A DNA stretch of 35,375 bases from Oscillatoria sp. HE19RPO (lineage in GTDB: Bacteria > Cyanobacteriota > Cyanobacteriia > Cyanobacteriales > Laspinemataceae). Shown here in pieces: positions 17,061 to 25,251 of the stretch (positions are counted from its first letter, which is position 1; each line of letters starts with the position of its first letter). The notes under the pieces were generated by a model. The model had not been told where the DNA came from. It did not search any database and saw only the letters and a program-made list of their open reading frames with translations. The position numbers and the translations under genes are program-made. The stretch is from positions 1-35,375 of the forward strand of contig NZ_JAMXOT010000077.1 in NCBI RefSeq assembly GCF_024220515.1, read 5' to 3'.

Positions 17061-17216
17061 AATGCGAGTATTCTTCCCAATAATCGGGTGGTTTTTAATA
17101 TAAAGGGGAATAATTATCGGATAATTGTTCATGTTCGTTATGACCTGGGGATTGTCTTTATTCGCTTTGTTGGCACACATCAAGAATATGATAATATTGA
17201 TGCAACTACAATTTAA
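17061..17216 (+). pseudogene. higB: C-terminal remnant of a HigB-family toxin
   Basis: The open frame from 17061 to TAA 17214-17216 encodes 51 residues, NASILPNNRVVFNIKGNNYR onward to RYDLGIVFIRFVGTHQEYDN and IDATTI. This matches the C-terminal half of the RelE-like HigB mRNA interferase family. No start codon or N-terminal half exists, because the frame begins directly at the edge of the 84-bp repeat array. The N-terminal half seems to have been deleted or replaced by the array. The HigA-like gene follows 14 bases downstream in the usual toxin-antitoxin order. Confidence 0.85.
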
Positions 17217-17230
17217 AGAGGTAAAATAAT

Positions 17231-17533
17231 ATGAATTTAAAACCGATTAAAACTGAGGCAGATTATCGTCAAGCTTTAGCGGAGGTTGAACGGTTATTTG
17301 ATGCGCCTGTAAATACGACTGATGGGGATAGACTTGAGGTTCTGACCACCCTAATCGAAGTCTATGAAGAACAACATCATCCGATTGAGTTACCATCACC
17401 TTATGAGGCCATTTTATACCATCTGGAAAGTCGCCAGCCACCTGTTTTAAGTTTTATTGATGGATTGAAGCGGCGCGGGGTAAGTGAGCAGGTGATTCAA
17501 GAGGCTTTAAATGAATTGATAATTGAAAATTGA
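17231..17533 (+). CDS. HigA-like antitoxin lacking a recognisable helix-turn-helix
   Basis: The 100-residue protein begins MNLKPIKTEADYRQALAEVE and continues through DGDRLEVLTTLIEVYEEQHH and PIELPSPYEAILYHLESR. This is the N-terminal toxin-binding region typical of HigA antitoxins. HigA proteins usually continue with an XRE-type DNA-binding domain; here the C-terminus (VLSFIDGLKRRGVSEQVIQEA) is short and shows no clear helix-turn-helix. It may be truncated or a variant. GAGG lies about 9 bases before the ATG. The cognate toxin is reduced to a remnant just upstream, so this would be an orphan. Confidence 0.75.
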   Translation: MNLKPIKTEADYRQALAEVERLFDAPVNTTDGDRLEVLTTLIEVYEEQHHPIELPSPYEAILYHLESRQPPVLSFIDGLKRRGVSEQVIQEALNELIIEN

Positions 17534-17541
17534 GGGGAAAA

Positions 17542-17784
17542 ATGAGCAGTCAAGGGTTAGCTGGGCATCAGAATAAAGTGCCACTGCGCTATAAATGAAC
17601 TTTTGTGATTGTTGAGGCGGGCCAACCTTTTGCTAAAATTGCTTCTGCCAAATCTGAGGGAATTTTAGAGGCGTTTGATGCTTTGGCAATTCGCCTTTTT
17701 GATGAGGGTATAGACTTAGAGGGTGATGATATTTTTGCCAAGATTCGAGACGATACCCCAACCCCTGAAACGCTTTGCTTGTGA
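17542..17784 (+). pseudogene. Small gene interrupted by an in-frame TGA
   Basis: An ATG at 17542 preceded by GAGGGG opens an 80-codon frame that meets TGA at codon 19 (17596-17598) and then stays open to TGA 17782-17784. The downstream part reads TFVIVEAGQPFAKIASAKSE and EGIDLEGDDIFAKIRDDTP, with protein-like composition. It follows the HigA-like gene by 8 bases. I do not recognise the family. A nonsense mutation is the simplest reading; a sequencing error or a downstream restart are alternatives. Confidence 0.55.
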
Positions 17785-17816
17785 TGATGAAAATAATTTA
17801 TCTTTTTTGAGGTAAT

Positions 17817-18065
17817 ATGATGAGCCTAGTGATTTCCGAAGACATTGTTAAAGCTAGTGGACTTTCTGAACAGGAGTTAATTATCGAGTTGGTATTATTG
17901 CTGTTTCAGCAGGAAAAAATTAGCTTGGGTAAGGCAGCAGAGTTACTGAATTACTCGCAGGTTAGATTCCAACAAATTCTATCAGAGAGGGGCATTAATA
18001 TTCATTACGATGTGGAGGAATTGCAGGAGGATATACAGGATTTAACGGCTAAGGGATGGCTATGA
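17817..18065 (+). CDS. UPF0175 family antitoxin
   Basis: The 82-residue protein matches UPF0175. An acidic N-terminal part (SEDIVKASGLSEQELIIELV) is followed by LFQQEKISLGKAAELLNYSQ, a likely helix-turn-helix, and a C-terminal ERGINIHYDVEELQEDI toxin-binding tail. GAGGT lies just upstream of two consecutive ATGs (17817 and 17820). The stop overlaps the start of the PIN-domain toxin gene by 4 bases (ATGA at 18062-18065), typical of translationally coupled toxin-antitoxin pairs. Its role would be to neutralise that toxin and autoregulate the operon. Confidence 0.85.
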   Translation: MMSLVISEDIVKASGLSEQELIIELVLLLFQQEKISLGKAAELLNYSQVRFQQILSERGINIHYDVEELQEDIQDLTAKGWL

Positions 18066-18551
18066 TTGTTGTGAGTGATACTTCTCCTTTAAGTGGGTTG
18101 GCTCGCCGGTTATCTGGGGTTATTAGAACAACTCTACGGACGGGTATTGATTCCTTCGGGGGTTTTGCATGAATTACAGCGAGGAGGAGAAGATGACCCG
18201 CGCATCACAGATGTGTTGGGTCTTGATTGGATTGAGGTTCGCCAACCCACTAATCAACAACTGGTAAATGTTTTACAAACTGAACGTCATTTAGACCGAG
18301 GAGAATCAGAGGCGATCGCATTGGCATTGGAAGTGAATGTAGAAGAATTATTGATTGATGAACGGTTAGGACGAAGGGAAGGGATTAATTTAGGGTTGTC
18401 GCTTACGGGATTATTAGGAATTTTGCTAGTGGCAAAGCGTCGGGTTTTGACTACTCAGATTAGACCGATTATGGAGAGTTTAATCTGGGAGGCTAATTTT
18501 CGGATTGGGCCAAATTTATATAGAGAGGTTTTAGCGGCTGCTGGGGAATGA
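18062..18551 (+). pseudogene. PIN-domain (DUF3368) toxin with a frameshift
   Basis: The first frame starts MIVVSDTSPLSGLA, which carries the first acidic active-site residue of the PIN/VapC-like DUF3368 nuclease family. Just after this, around 18104-18108, the homologous sequence moves to another frame and continues GYLGLLEQLYGRVLIPSGVL, DRGESEAIALALE, LLIDERLGRREG and GLLGILLVAKRR. A one-base insertion or two-base deletion explains it. A downstream GTG (18093) could restart translation, but the product would lack the N-terminal aspartate. The UPF0175 antitoxin gene overlaps it by 4 bases. Confidence 0.85.
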
Positions 18552-18586
18552 TAAAGTGATAAAAAGCTGCGTTTGGGGTGGGGGAA

Positions 18587-18652
18587 AAGAAACCGGGTTT
18601 CTAGCAGCATCTCTGTTTATTCACAAAAATTTAAGAAAGAAACCCGGTTTCT
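18587..18652. repeat. Single copy of the 84-bp-array inverted repeat
   Basis: AGAAACCGGGTTTCT and, exactly 50 bases on, AGAAACCCGGTTTCT frame a CATCTCTG...CAAAAATTTAAG linker. It lies between the PIN pseudogene and the CHAT gene and is a solo unit of the family forming the arrays at 16398 and 24131. Confidence 0.9.
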
Positions 18653-18706
18653 GACTCGCGGGGATGGGGTAAAATCAGGATGGTATCCCCTACCCGGTGT
18701 GTGGCT

Positions 18707-21700
18707 ATGGATGAACAACGAGTGCAGGCTTATCTCTCTCTGATTAAACAACTCCTCGACTGTCCCAGTGGGGAGGAAGTGCAAATCCTCGACGAGCATC
18801 TGGAGTTGGTGGATGAGGGGTTTGTGCGAGTGTGCGGAGTGTTGGCGGAACAGTTGCAGGAGGAGGGGGAGGAAAGTACGGCGGCGTTTTTACGGGATGT
18901 GGTGCAAGAGGTAGAGGAATATCTCAATTCATATGAAGATGAGGATGATTTCATAGAAATCCGAAGTTCCCCCACGCCGGAAGACTATTTCAACTTTTTA
19001 ATAGATGTATTGCAAGCTACTCAAGATAGTCAGGGTAATCCCAATGTGGTTTATCCGCTGCTGCAACATAACCTTGATAAATTGGATAAAAATCTGTATG
19101 ATATTCTGCCAATATTGGCGAGTCAAGTTTTGAAAAAACATGAAAACAATCAAGTGATTAAATTTGCAGCAATCATTGGTGAATTTGCTAATTTAATTCA
19201 GCAGTTTCCCTTGGGAATTAGAGCGGATAATCTGGAAATTGGAATTATAGGTTATGAAATTAGCTTAACTGTTTTCACACAAGAGAGACACCAAAAAATA
19301 TGGGCAAAACTTCAGAACAATCTAGGGACTGCCTACTCCGACCGCATTAAAGGAGAGCGTGCGAACAATCTTGAGCAGGCTATTGTTGCCTATAAAGCAG
19401 CATTAGTAGTCCATACTCGTGAATCATTTCCAAAAGATTGGGCATTGACTCAAAACAACTTGGGGAATGCCTATCGTGACCGGATCAGAGGAGAGCGAAT
19501 AGACAACCTAGAACAGGCTATTATTGCTTATCATGCGGCATTAGAAATACTTACCCGGGAAGACTATTCAACCGATTGGGCGACGACCCAAAATAATCTG
19601 GGGCTTGCCTATAGAAACCGGATTAAAGAAGAACGAGCGGATAACTTAGAATATGCTATTGCCGCTTTTCAATCTGCCTTAGATGTTTATAATTTTACTT
19701 CTTTTACTGAAGATTGGGCAATGACTCAAAATAACTTGGGTACTGCCTACTATTACCGGATTAAAGGAGAGCGATCGGATAACTTAGAATATGCTATTGC
19801 CGCTTTTCAATCCGCTTTAGAAATTTATACCTCTACTACCTTTCCTGAAAAATGGGCAATTGCTCAAATTGGTTTGGGTGCAGCCTACTCTGACCGCATC
19901 AAAGGAGAGCGGGAGAATAATCTTGAGCAGGCTATTATTGCCTATAAAGCGGCATTAGCAGTTCATACCCGTGAAGCTTTTCCCGAACATTGGGCATTGA
20001 TTCAAAATAACTTGGGGCTTGCTTACAGTAACTTGATGGGCGAAGAGCAAGCGGACAGCTTAGAACGGGCAATCGCTTTCTATACAGCGGCATTAGAAGT
20101 TCGTACCCGTACCTCCTTTCCTTACGAATGGGCACAGACTCAAAATAATTTAGGCAACGCCTATTGTGACCGCATTCAGGGGAAAAAGGTGGGTAATATA
20201 GAACAGGCAATAGCTGCTTTTGAATCTGCATTAGACATCTATAACCATAAGGCATTTCCCTATGAATGGGCAACGACTCAAAATAACTTAGCCAATGCCT
20301 ATGTGGAAATAGATAAAGTCGAAGCTGCTACGATCTGTTACCGAGCCGCCTTACAAATCTATACTCCTTCTTCCTTTCCGCTCAACTGCCTTGGAACCGG
20401 ACGCAACCTCGGCGACCTGAGTTATGACCTCCAAAACTGGGAAATCGCCATCGAAGGATACAACCAAGCCATCCTTGCCATCGAACAAAGCCGCTACTGG
20501 GCGACCTCCGAAGCCACCAAACGGGAACTGATCGCCAACTCCCTCAATATCTATCAAAAAATGGTGCAAGCCTGCATCAACCACCAAGACTACGCCCAAG
20601 CCTTGCTCACCGTCGAACGCAGTAAATCCCGCACCCTGATCGAACTCCTCGACAGCGCCCACCTCTACCCCAAAAACGCCACGGACCAACAAAAACAACG
20701 CATCAGCGACCTGCGCCGTCAAATCGCCATCTACCAACAACAACTCGCCTACACCCCCAGCGACACCCTCACCCCCACCACGGAGAAGCACCCCAACCAA
20801 CCCTCACCCCAAACCCTCATCCGCCAACAACTCCAAGCCGCTAACCAGCAATTCCAAGACCTGCTCACAGAACTCGACGACCCCAACTTTAGCCTCACCC
20901 AACAAGTCCCCCCCCAACTCCCGGACTTGCGCCGCCTCCTCCCGCCTCAAACCGCCCTGATCGAGTGGTATCTCCCCAGGGAAGCGGACTCCGGGTTTTA
21001 TGCCTTCCTCGTCACCCGCCGAGAGGAGCAAATCCAGATTACCCCCCACCCCTTCAGCGCCGAGGACCGCCAACACCTGGACCAAGCCCTACAGGACTAC
21101 CGCAGCGACTACGGAAAACCCACCTGGAATCAGCAACTCCCCCAACGCCTGGAAACCCTCAGCAGTGCCCTGCAACTCCCCCGCATTCTGGCTGAATTAT
21201 CCGAGATTCAACAGCTCATCCTGATTCCCCACCGGGAACTGCACCTCATCCCCCTCCACGCTCTCCCCGTCTCTCTCACTTCGCCTTCTGGGAGTGAGGG
21301 AAAACCCTTGCAAGACTGGTTCCCGGTGCAATATGCCCCCAGTTGTCAAATTCTCAACAACCTCCAGCAGCGTCCCCCCCTCAACCGGGAAACGGTCCCC
21401 TTCTTCGCGATTCAAAACCCGACGGAAGACTTGGACTATGCGGAGTGGGGGGTGGAACTGTTGCGTCGCCAATTCAGCCCCCATCAAGTCTTGCGTCGCC
21501 ACCAAGCTACCCTGGATAATTTCACCCAACCCCACACCCAAACCTTCCTTGAGCAGAGTCACGCGGTCCACTTTGGCTGTCACGGTGAGTTTGACGATCG
21601 CAACCCCCTCAACGCCTATCTGAGACTGGCAAATCAGGAAAAGCTGACCTTTCTGGATATTTTCAACGGTCTTAATATTCCCCTCTGTCGCCTGCTGGTG

Positions 21701-22081
21701 CTGTCGGCTTGCAAAACTGGCTTGGTGGAAACTTCCCACACGGATGATTATGTGGGATTATCCAGTGCTTTTTTCTACGCCGGAGCGCGAACGGTGGTCG
21801 CCAGTCTCTGGAATGTGGATGAACTGGCCGCGACTCTGGTGACCCTGCGCCTCTATCAAATTTTACCGGATTATCCCTCGGTGACAGTCGCCCTGCAATC
21901 GGCTCAAACCTGGTTGCGGGGGTTATCTTCTGCTGATGTTCTGGACTGGCTAAAACATGACCAGAAGGCGACGGAGGAGGAAGTGGAAGAAGTGGAAGAC
22001 CGTTTGAGTACATTTGATGATCCTGACTCCCCCTTTGCTAATGCCTATTATTGGTCAGCGTTTACGGCAACGGGTTTATAA
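18707..22081 (+). CDS. TPR-CHAT domain caspase-like protease
   Basis: The protein is 1124 residues from the ATG at 18707; an upstream ATG at 18680 would add nine. I prefer MDEQRVQAYLSLIKQLLDCP because, from memory, cyanobacterial relatives begin this way. After an acidic N-terminal module come about eight TPR-like repeats of roughly 50 residues (about 200-610) with the core ALTQNNLGNAYRDRI. The C-terminal CHAT domain (about 750-1120) has the putative dyad His959 (HFGCHGEFD) and Cys1002 (LVLSACKTG), plus AFFYAGARTVVASLWNVD. CHAT proteins are caspase-like clan CD peptidases, often effectors or activators in bacterial immunity and cell death. The downstream two genes are closely packed. The TPR half is AT-richer than the C-terminal half, which uses many C-ending codons. 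Confidence 0.9.
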   Translation: MDEQRVQAYLSLIKQLLDCPSGEEVQILDEHLELVDEGFVRVCGVLAEQLQEEGEESTAAFLRDVVQEVEEYLNSYEDEDDFIEIRSSPTPEDYFNFLIDVLQATQDSQGNPNVVYPLLQHNLDKLDKNLYDILPILASQVLKKHENNQVIKFAAIIGEFANLIQQFPLGIRADNLEIGIIGYEISLTVFTQERHQKIWAKLQNNLGTAYSDRIKGERANNLEQAIVAYKAALVVHTRESFPKDWALTQNNLGNAYRDRIRGERIDNLEQAIIAYHAALEILTREDYSTDWATTQNNLGLAYRNRIKEERADNLEYAIAAFQSALDVYNFTSFTEDWAMTQNNLGTAYYYRIKGERSDNLEYAIAAFQSALEIYTSTTFPEKWAIAQIGLGAAYSDRIKGERENNLEQAIIAYKAALAVHTREAFPEHWALIQNNLGLAYSNLMGEEQADSLERAIAFYTAALEVRTRTSFPYEWAQTQNNLGNAYCDRIQGKKVGNIEQAIAAFESALDIYNHKAFPYEWATTQNNLANAYVEIDKVEAATICYRAALQIYTPSSFPLNCLGTGRNLGDLSYDLQNWEIAIEGYNQAILAIEQSRYWATSEATKRELIANSLNIYQKMVQACINHQDYAQALLTVERSKSRTLIELLDSAHLYPKNATDQQKQRISDLRRQIAIYQQQLAYTPSDTLTPTTEKHPNQPSPQTLIRQQLQAANQQFQDLLTELDDPNFSLTQQVPPQLPDLRRLLPPQTALIEWYLPREADSGFYAFLVTRREEQIQITPHPFSAEDRQHLDQALQDYRSDYGKPTWNQQLPQRLETLSSALQLPRILAELSEIQQLILIPHRELHLIPLHALPVSLTSPSGSEGKPLQDWFPVQYAPSCQILNNLQQRPPLNRETVPFFAIQNPTEDLDYAEWGVELLRRQFSPHQVLRRHQATLDNFTQPHTQTFLEQSHAVHFGCHGEFDDRNPLNAYLRLANQEKLTFLDIFNGLNIPLCRLLVLSACKTGLVETSHTDDYVGLSSAFFYAGARTVVASLWNVDELAATLVTLRLYQILPDYPSVTVALQSAQTWLRGLSSADVLDWLKHDQKATEEEVEEVEDRLSTFDDPDSPFANAYYWSAFTATGL

Positions 22082-22114
22082 TGGAGGAGAGTTAAGCCAT
22101 TATGAGGTCGGACG

Positions 22115-22489
22115 ATGCCCACTGCTGAAAATGAACGAATTGTGCGGGCTTTTTTACTGCTTCTCCATCAAGAAAGCCAAAAACCAGAGAGTGCGATTAT
22201 TCCCCCCAAGGCTTGGGAAACTTTAGGCGAACTGAAAGCCAGCCTCGCTCAAGCTAATGATGATGTGAGAACCCTCGCCCGAGGGATTACGAACTGGTGT
22301 CGAGAACATCAATATAGTTCCATTTTACAGGCTCTCCGACCCGTCCAAGGTGATGCGATTCCTGAAGAGGAAGACCCGGATGAGGACGAAACTGAAACGC
22401 AAATCCTGAGAGTCAGTAACTTATCTCTAAGATTTGTGGAGGAAACTATTAGTCAATCTCAAGAGCAGCATCAGCAGCAATCATCATGA
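22115..22489 (+). CDS. Small acidic protein of the CHAT operon
   Basis: I do not recognise a named family in this 124-residue protein. The first 80 residues look helical (NERIVRAFLLLLHQESQKPE, then WETLGELKASLAQANDDVRT and GITNWCREHQYSSI). A very acidic stretch follows (PEEEDPDEDETET), then a short helix and a Gln-rich tail. It starts 33 bases after the CHAT stop with GAGG upstream, and its stop overlaps the start of the next gene by 4 bases (ATGA). That coupling suggests a complex with the membrane protein or a role as regulator or protease substrate. Confidence 0.7.
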   Translation: MPTAENERIVRAFLLLLHQESQKPESAIIPPKAWETLGELKASLAQANDDVRTLARGITNWCREHQYSSILQALRPVQGDAIPEEEDPDEDETETQILRVSNLSLRFVEETISQSQEQHQQQSS

Positions 22490-24126
22490 CCGAGCCTATC
22501 ATTTATGCTCCAGAAATTCGCTTGTTTACCTATCATTTAAAACGCCTCAAAACCACTGACCTTAAAGCAACCGATAAGGATTTAGATTTGAGGTCAATGA
22601 TTGCCTATTATTTGCAGTTATTGGCGGATTATGGACTATTAAATTCGCTTATCAAGAAGTTACAGCAAGACATTTTATTCCCTTTGTCAATTTGGGAGAG
22701 TTGGCTTCCGGATATTGATAAAATTCAGGTTTTGGTTTGGTGGAGTCAACCGAACCTAACTCTGCTCAAACTCTTCATTGATTTAGACAATCATCTGAGC
22801 AGCTTGACCCTAGAAGATGTCATTCAAGACTATCTATTTCGGTCGGATTTTGAAAAATTAACGAGTGCTAATAGTCCATTTTTTCAAGGCATTAAGAATC
22901 CGGGCAAGATAGGCATTCAACGAATTAATTTCAATTCAAGATATCGCGGGTTTTTCCACCCTCAATATATTAATGATAGCTATAGTTTTCTACTGCACTT
23001 ATTCCATCCCCAGAAACAAGGAAAAGATGGGGTTAAATTCTCAGAGATTGCAGAATTAAGACCTCCTACGTCATTTTTTAACGGAACCTCATCAACCCTG
23101 GACCAACCCCTGCAAACCCATCTCCAGCAAGCATTTTGGGGGACAACGATTCTGTTTAGTGGTTTTATCGACTCTTCCGCAGCGAGTCTGGAGGGGAGTA
23201 AACCATTAGCCAATCAGTTATTACAAAACCTGTTAGGAGTTGAATCCCTAGAATCAGCGCCGCCTTTCTTCGCTTGTCGAGAGTTTTTAGGGGGATTTCT
23301 GTATGAGTATCAGGATGTTTATAATCGCCATCCCTACGGACAGATTCTGATTTTGCTGATTTTTTTAGAAGAGAGTAAAGAGAAACTCAATGCGGTTCAG
23401 TGGTCTTTGCCGGAGTTGTTTTGTTATGAACGCAAGATTTTTCAAAATTACCTAGACAGTCGGGGGGAATATAAAAAGGCGAATCAGGATATTGAAACGA
23501 TAGAAGAGACGATTCGGACGTTTCCGCCTAATATTGCGACGAATATTCCACCGGATTTGTCCGACAAAGAGTTAAGGTTATTAAAACAGGAAATTAAGAA
23601 TTTGTTGGACTTATCGTTGCGCTATTCGCAGCGAATGCGGAGTTTGGTCACTTTCGAGAATACGATTGAGATTAATCGGCAAAATTATCTGAATACCTTG
23701 ACGCGGATGGAGGTGAAAAGTCAAAGTGATTTGACGGGTTGGCGGAATCAGTCGAATCAAATTTTTGGGATGTTTCAGGGACAAATTAAAGCGGATTTGG
23801 TGTATCTGCAACAAGGGGAACGGCTGTTAGATACGGCAATTAATACGATTCGCGGTTTGGTGGAAATTGACCAGGCGGAACGCGATCGCATTCTGGAAAA
23901 CAACATCCAAATCATCGGGGTGGGGATTGCGGTGGGGGCGATCGTTGCCTCTACCTCAGCGTTAATCTTTCAGCAAGAACCGATGACTTTTCCCTGGGAA
24001 GCATCCCACGGCGATCGCCCCCATCCGTTTATTTTTGCCTTGCTGCTGAGTTTCGCCTTTGCTGGTTTAGCGTCACTCGTGGCGATCGCCTTGATTAAGT
24101 TCAGGAAAAAGCGGCGATCGCCTTAA
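22486..24126 (+). CDS. Uncharacterised protein with CorA-like helical stalk and two C-terminal membrane helices
   Basis: The 546-residue protein has a large soluble N-terminal region of no family I can name (about 1-340). A helical region follows (about 355-470) with QGERLLDTAINTIRGLVEID and QAERDRILENN. Two membrane helices lie at about 475-496 and 515-538, joined by an 18-residue loop containing PWEASHGDRPHP, and a basic end RKKRRSP. Long helices running into two terminal membrane segments resemble CorA-type channels, but the GMN motif of CorA is absent. It is translationally coupled to the small acidic protein and downstream of a CHAT protease, so I infer a membrane-acting effector or sensor. 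A transport role cannot be excluded. Confidence 0.7.
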   Translation: MTEPIIYAPEIRLFTYHLKRLKTTDLKATDKDLDLRSMIAYYLQLLADYGLLNSLIKKLQQDILFPLSIWESWLPDIDKIQVLVWWSQPNLTLLKLFIDLDNHLSSLTLEDVIQDYLFRSDFEKLTSANSPFFQGIKNPGKIGIQRINFNSRYRGFFHPQYINDSYSFLLHLFHPQKQGKDGVKFSEIAELRPPTSFFNGTSSTLDQPLQTHLQQAFWGTTILFSGFIDSSAASLEGSKPLANQLLQNLLGVESLESAPPFFACREFLGGFLYEYQDVYNRHPYGQILILLIFLEESKEKLNAVQWSLPELFCYERKIFQNYLDSRGEYKKANQDIETIEETIRTFPPNIATNIPPDLSDKELRLLKQEIKNLLDLSLRYSQRMRSLVTFENTIEINRQNYLNTLTRMEVKSQSDLTGWRNQSNQIFGMFQGQIKADLVYLQQGERLLDTAINTIRGLVEIDQAERDRILENNIQIIGVGIAVGAIVASTSALIFQQEPMTFPWEASHGDRPHPFIFALLLSFAFAGLASLVAIALIKFRKKRRSP

Positions 24127-24130
24127 AGCA

Positions 24131-24466
24131 AAAAACCACGTTTCTGGCAAAATCTGTGTTTCTGTGGAAAAAATTTAGGAAAGAAACCCGATTTCTAACT
24201 CTGGGGTGGGGGTCAAGAAACCGGGTTTCTCGCAACATCTCTGGTTTTCAGCAAAAATTTGGTCAAGAAACCCGGTTTCTAACTCTGGGGTGGGGGTCAA
24301 GAAACCGGGTTTCTCGCAACATCTCTGGTTTTCAGCAAAAATTTGGTCAAGAAACCCGGTTTCTAACTCTGGGGTGGGGGTCAAGAAACCGGGTTTCTCG
24401 CAACATCTGTGTTTCTGTGGAAAAATTTGGCAAAGCAATCCGGTTGGTGAGAACCCGTTGTCCCTA
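24131..24466. repeat. Second tandem array of the 84-bp repeat, four units
   Basis: Units start at 24131 (diverged), 24215, 24299 and 24383, again exactly 84 bases apart. AGAAACCGGGTTTCT is followed 50 bases later by AGAAACCCGGTTTCT in the middle units. The spacer here reads CTCTGGGGTGGGGGTC. The last unit decays after 24420. Because 84 is a multiple of 3, long repetitive frames cross the array on both strands, but they are not genes. 24467-24622 shows nothing more. Confidence 0.93.
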
Positions 24467-24622
24467 TCTCTGAAAATTAGGCAATGAGGCGAAATAACTT
24501 GGGTTCTGCCTCCGGTTATCCCATCGGGTGAGATTGAGTTCAATCTGCCTCCAGAATTTTCTCACAAGTTTGCGGATAAATTGCCCTTTGTGCTATAGGA
24601 CTGGAGGGATGGAGGCAGGGGT

Positions 24623-24829
24623 TTAAGCCGGATTGAGTTTTTGACTGACGAAGGGAATCGTCAATAGGGCAAGTTTCACCATCCAAGGTGCAAATATTAG
24701 GCTTAAAATCACACAAAAGGCAGCAAGAACCGTGGCGGCGACTTTGACGACTTCTTCGCTGGTATTGACACTCAGACAAAACGCTAAGGAAGCGACTGCC
24801 AAGGATATTAATGAAGGCACAAGCATCAT
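24623..24829 (-). CDS. Small two-helix membrane protein
   Basis: The 68-residue protein has two hydrophobic segments: LISLAVASLAFCLSV (about 7-21) and a longer one around VLAAFCVILSLIFAPWMVKL (about 34-53), joined by NTSEEVVKVAAT. It starts at an ATG with GAGGT a few bases upstream on the minus strand, which supports translation. Similar short hydrophobic proteins are common in cyanobacteria, but I know no function. A longer ORF in another frame covers the region, but it has less protein-like composition. Confidence 0.65.
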   Translation of the reverse strand: MMLVPSLISLAVASLAFCLSVNTSEEVVKVAATVLAAFCVILSLIFAPWMVKLALLTIPFVSQKLNPA

Positions 24830-25026
24830 TATATTTACCTCTATATTTTATCGACAGATGCAATGCGTTCCTTCGGCTAGAATACCTACTTCCGTTTTTC
24901 CCCATTGAGCAAGCGATCGCCTGGGGAAAAATGAACGATTAGATTATTTGATATTTTTTACAACTTTTTTGTAAGTGTTGTCAAGCCTTGACCCAAATGA
25001 GTTACAAGGTCCCTCGATTCTCCTGA

Positions 25027-25251
25027 TTATTGGGGTTCGGGAATGGTTTGAGGAATGGGTGCAGGAACGGTTTGGGGGACGGGTTCTGGTACGGTTTCCG
25101 GTACAGGTGCCGGAACAGTTTGCGGAATGGGTCCAGGGACGGGTTCCGGGGTCGGAGGTCCTGGATTGGGGGGGGATTCCGGTGTCGGTAAAGGTTTAGG
25201 TTCCGGTATTTGAATCCCTTGAGGGGTGGGTTCAACGGTGAGATAGCTCAT
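25027..25251 (-). CDS. Small proline-rich protein
   Basis: The 74-residue ORF begins MSYLTVEPTPQGIQIPEP and then consists of PEP, PVP and PIP units separated by ETV, QTV and APV. Proline codons vary (CCG, CCC, CCA, CCT) while the peptide pattern is kept, which supports selection at protein level. Two other frames overlap but are less regular. There is no clear ribosome binding site. It may be an extended, protein-binding or surface-associated peptide; the function is unknown. Confidence 0.5.
   Translation of the reverse strand: MSYLTVEPTPQGIQIPEPKPLPTPESPPNPGPPTPEPVPGPIPQTVPAPVPETVPEPVPQTVPAPIPQTIPEPQ

Noticed and set aside
24156-24543. Open frames on both strands with a 28-residue tandem peptide repeat
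   Set aside because: They result from the 84-bp (28-codon) DNA repeat, which is palindromic and is found elsewhere in all contexts; there is no ribosome binding site or protein-like composition.
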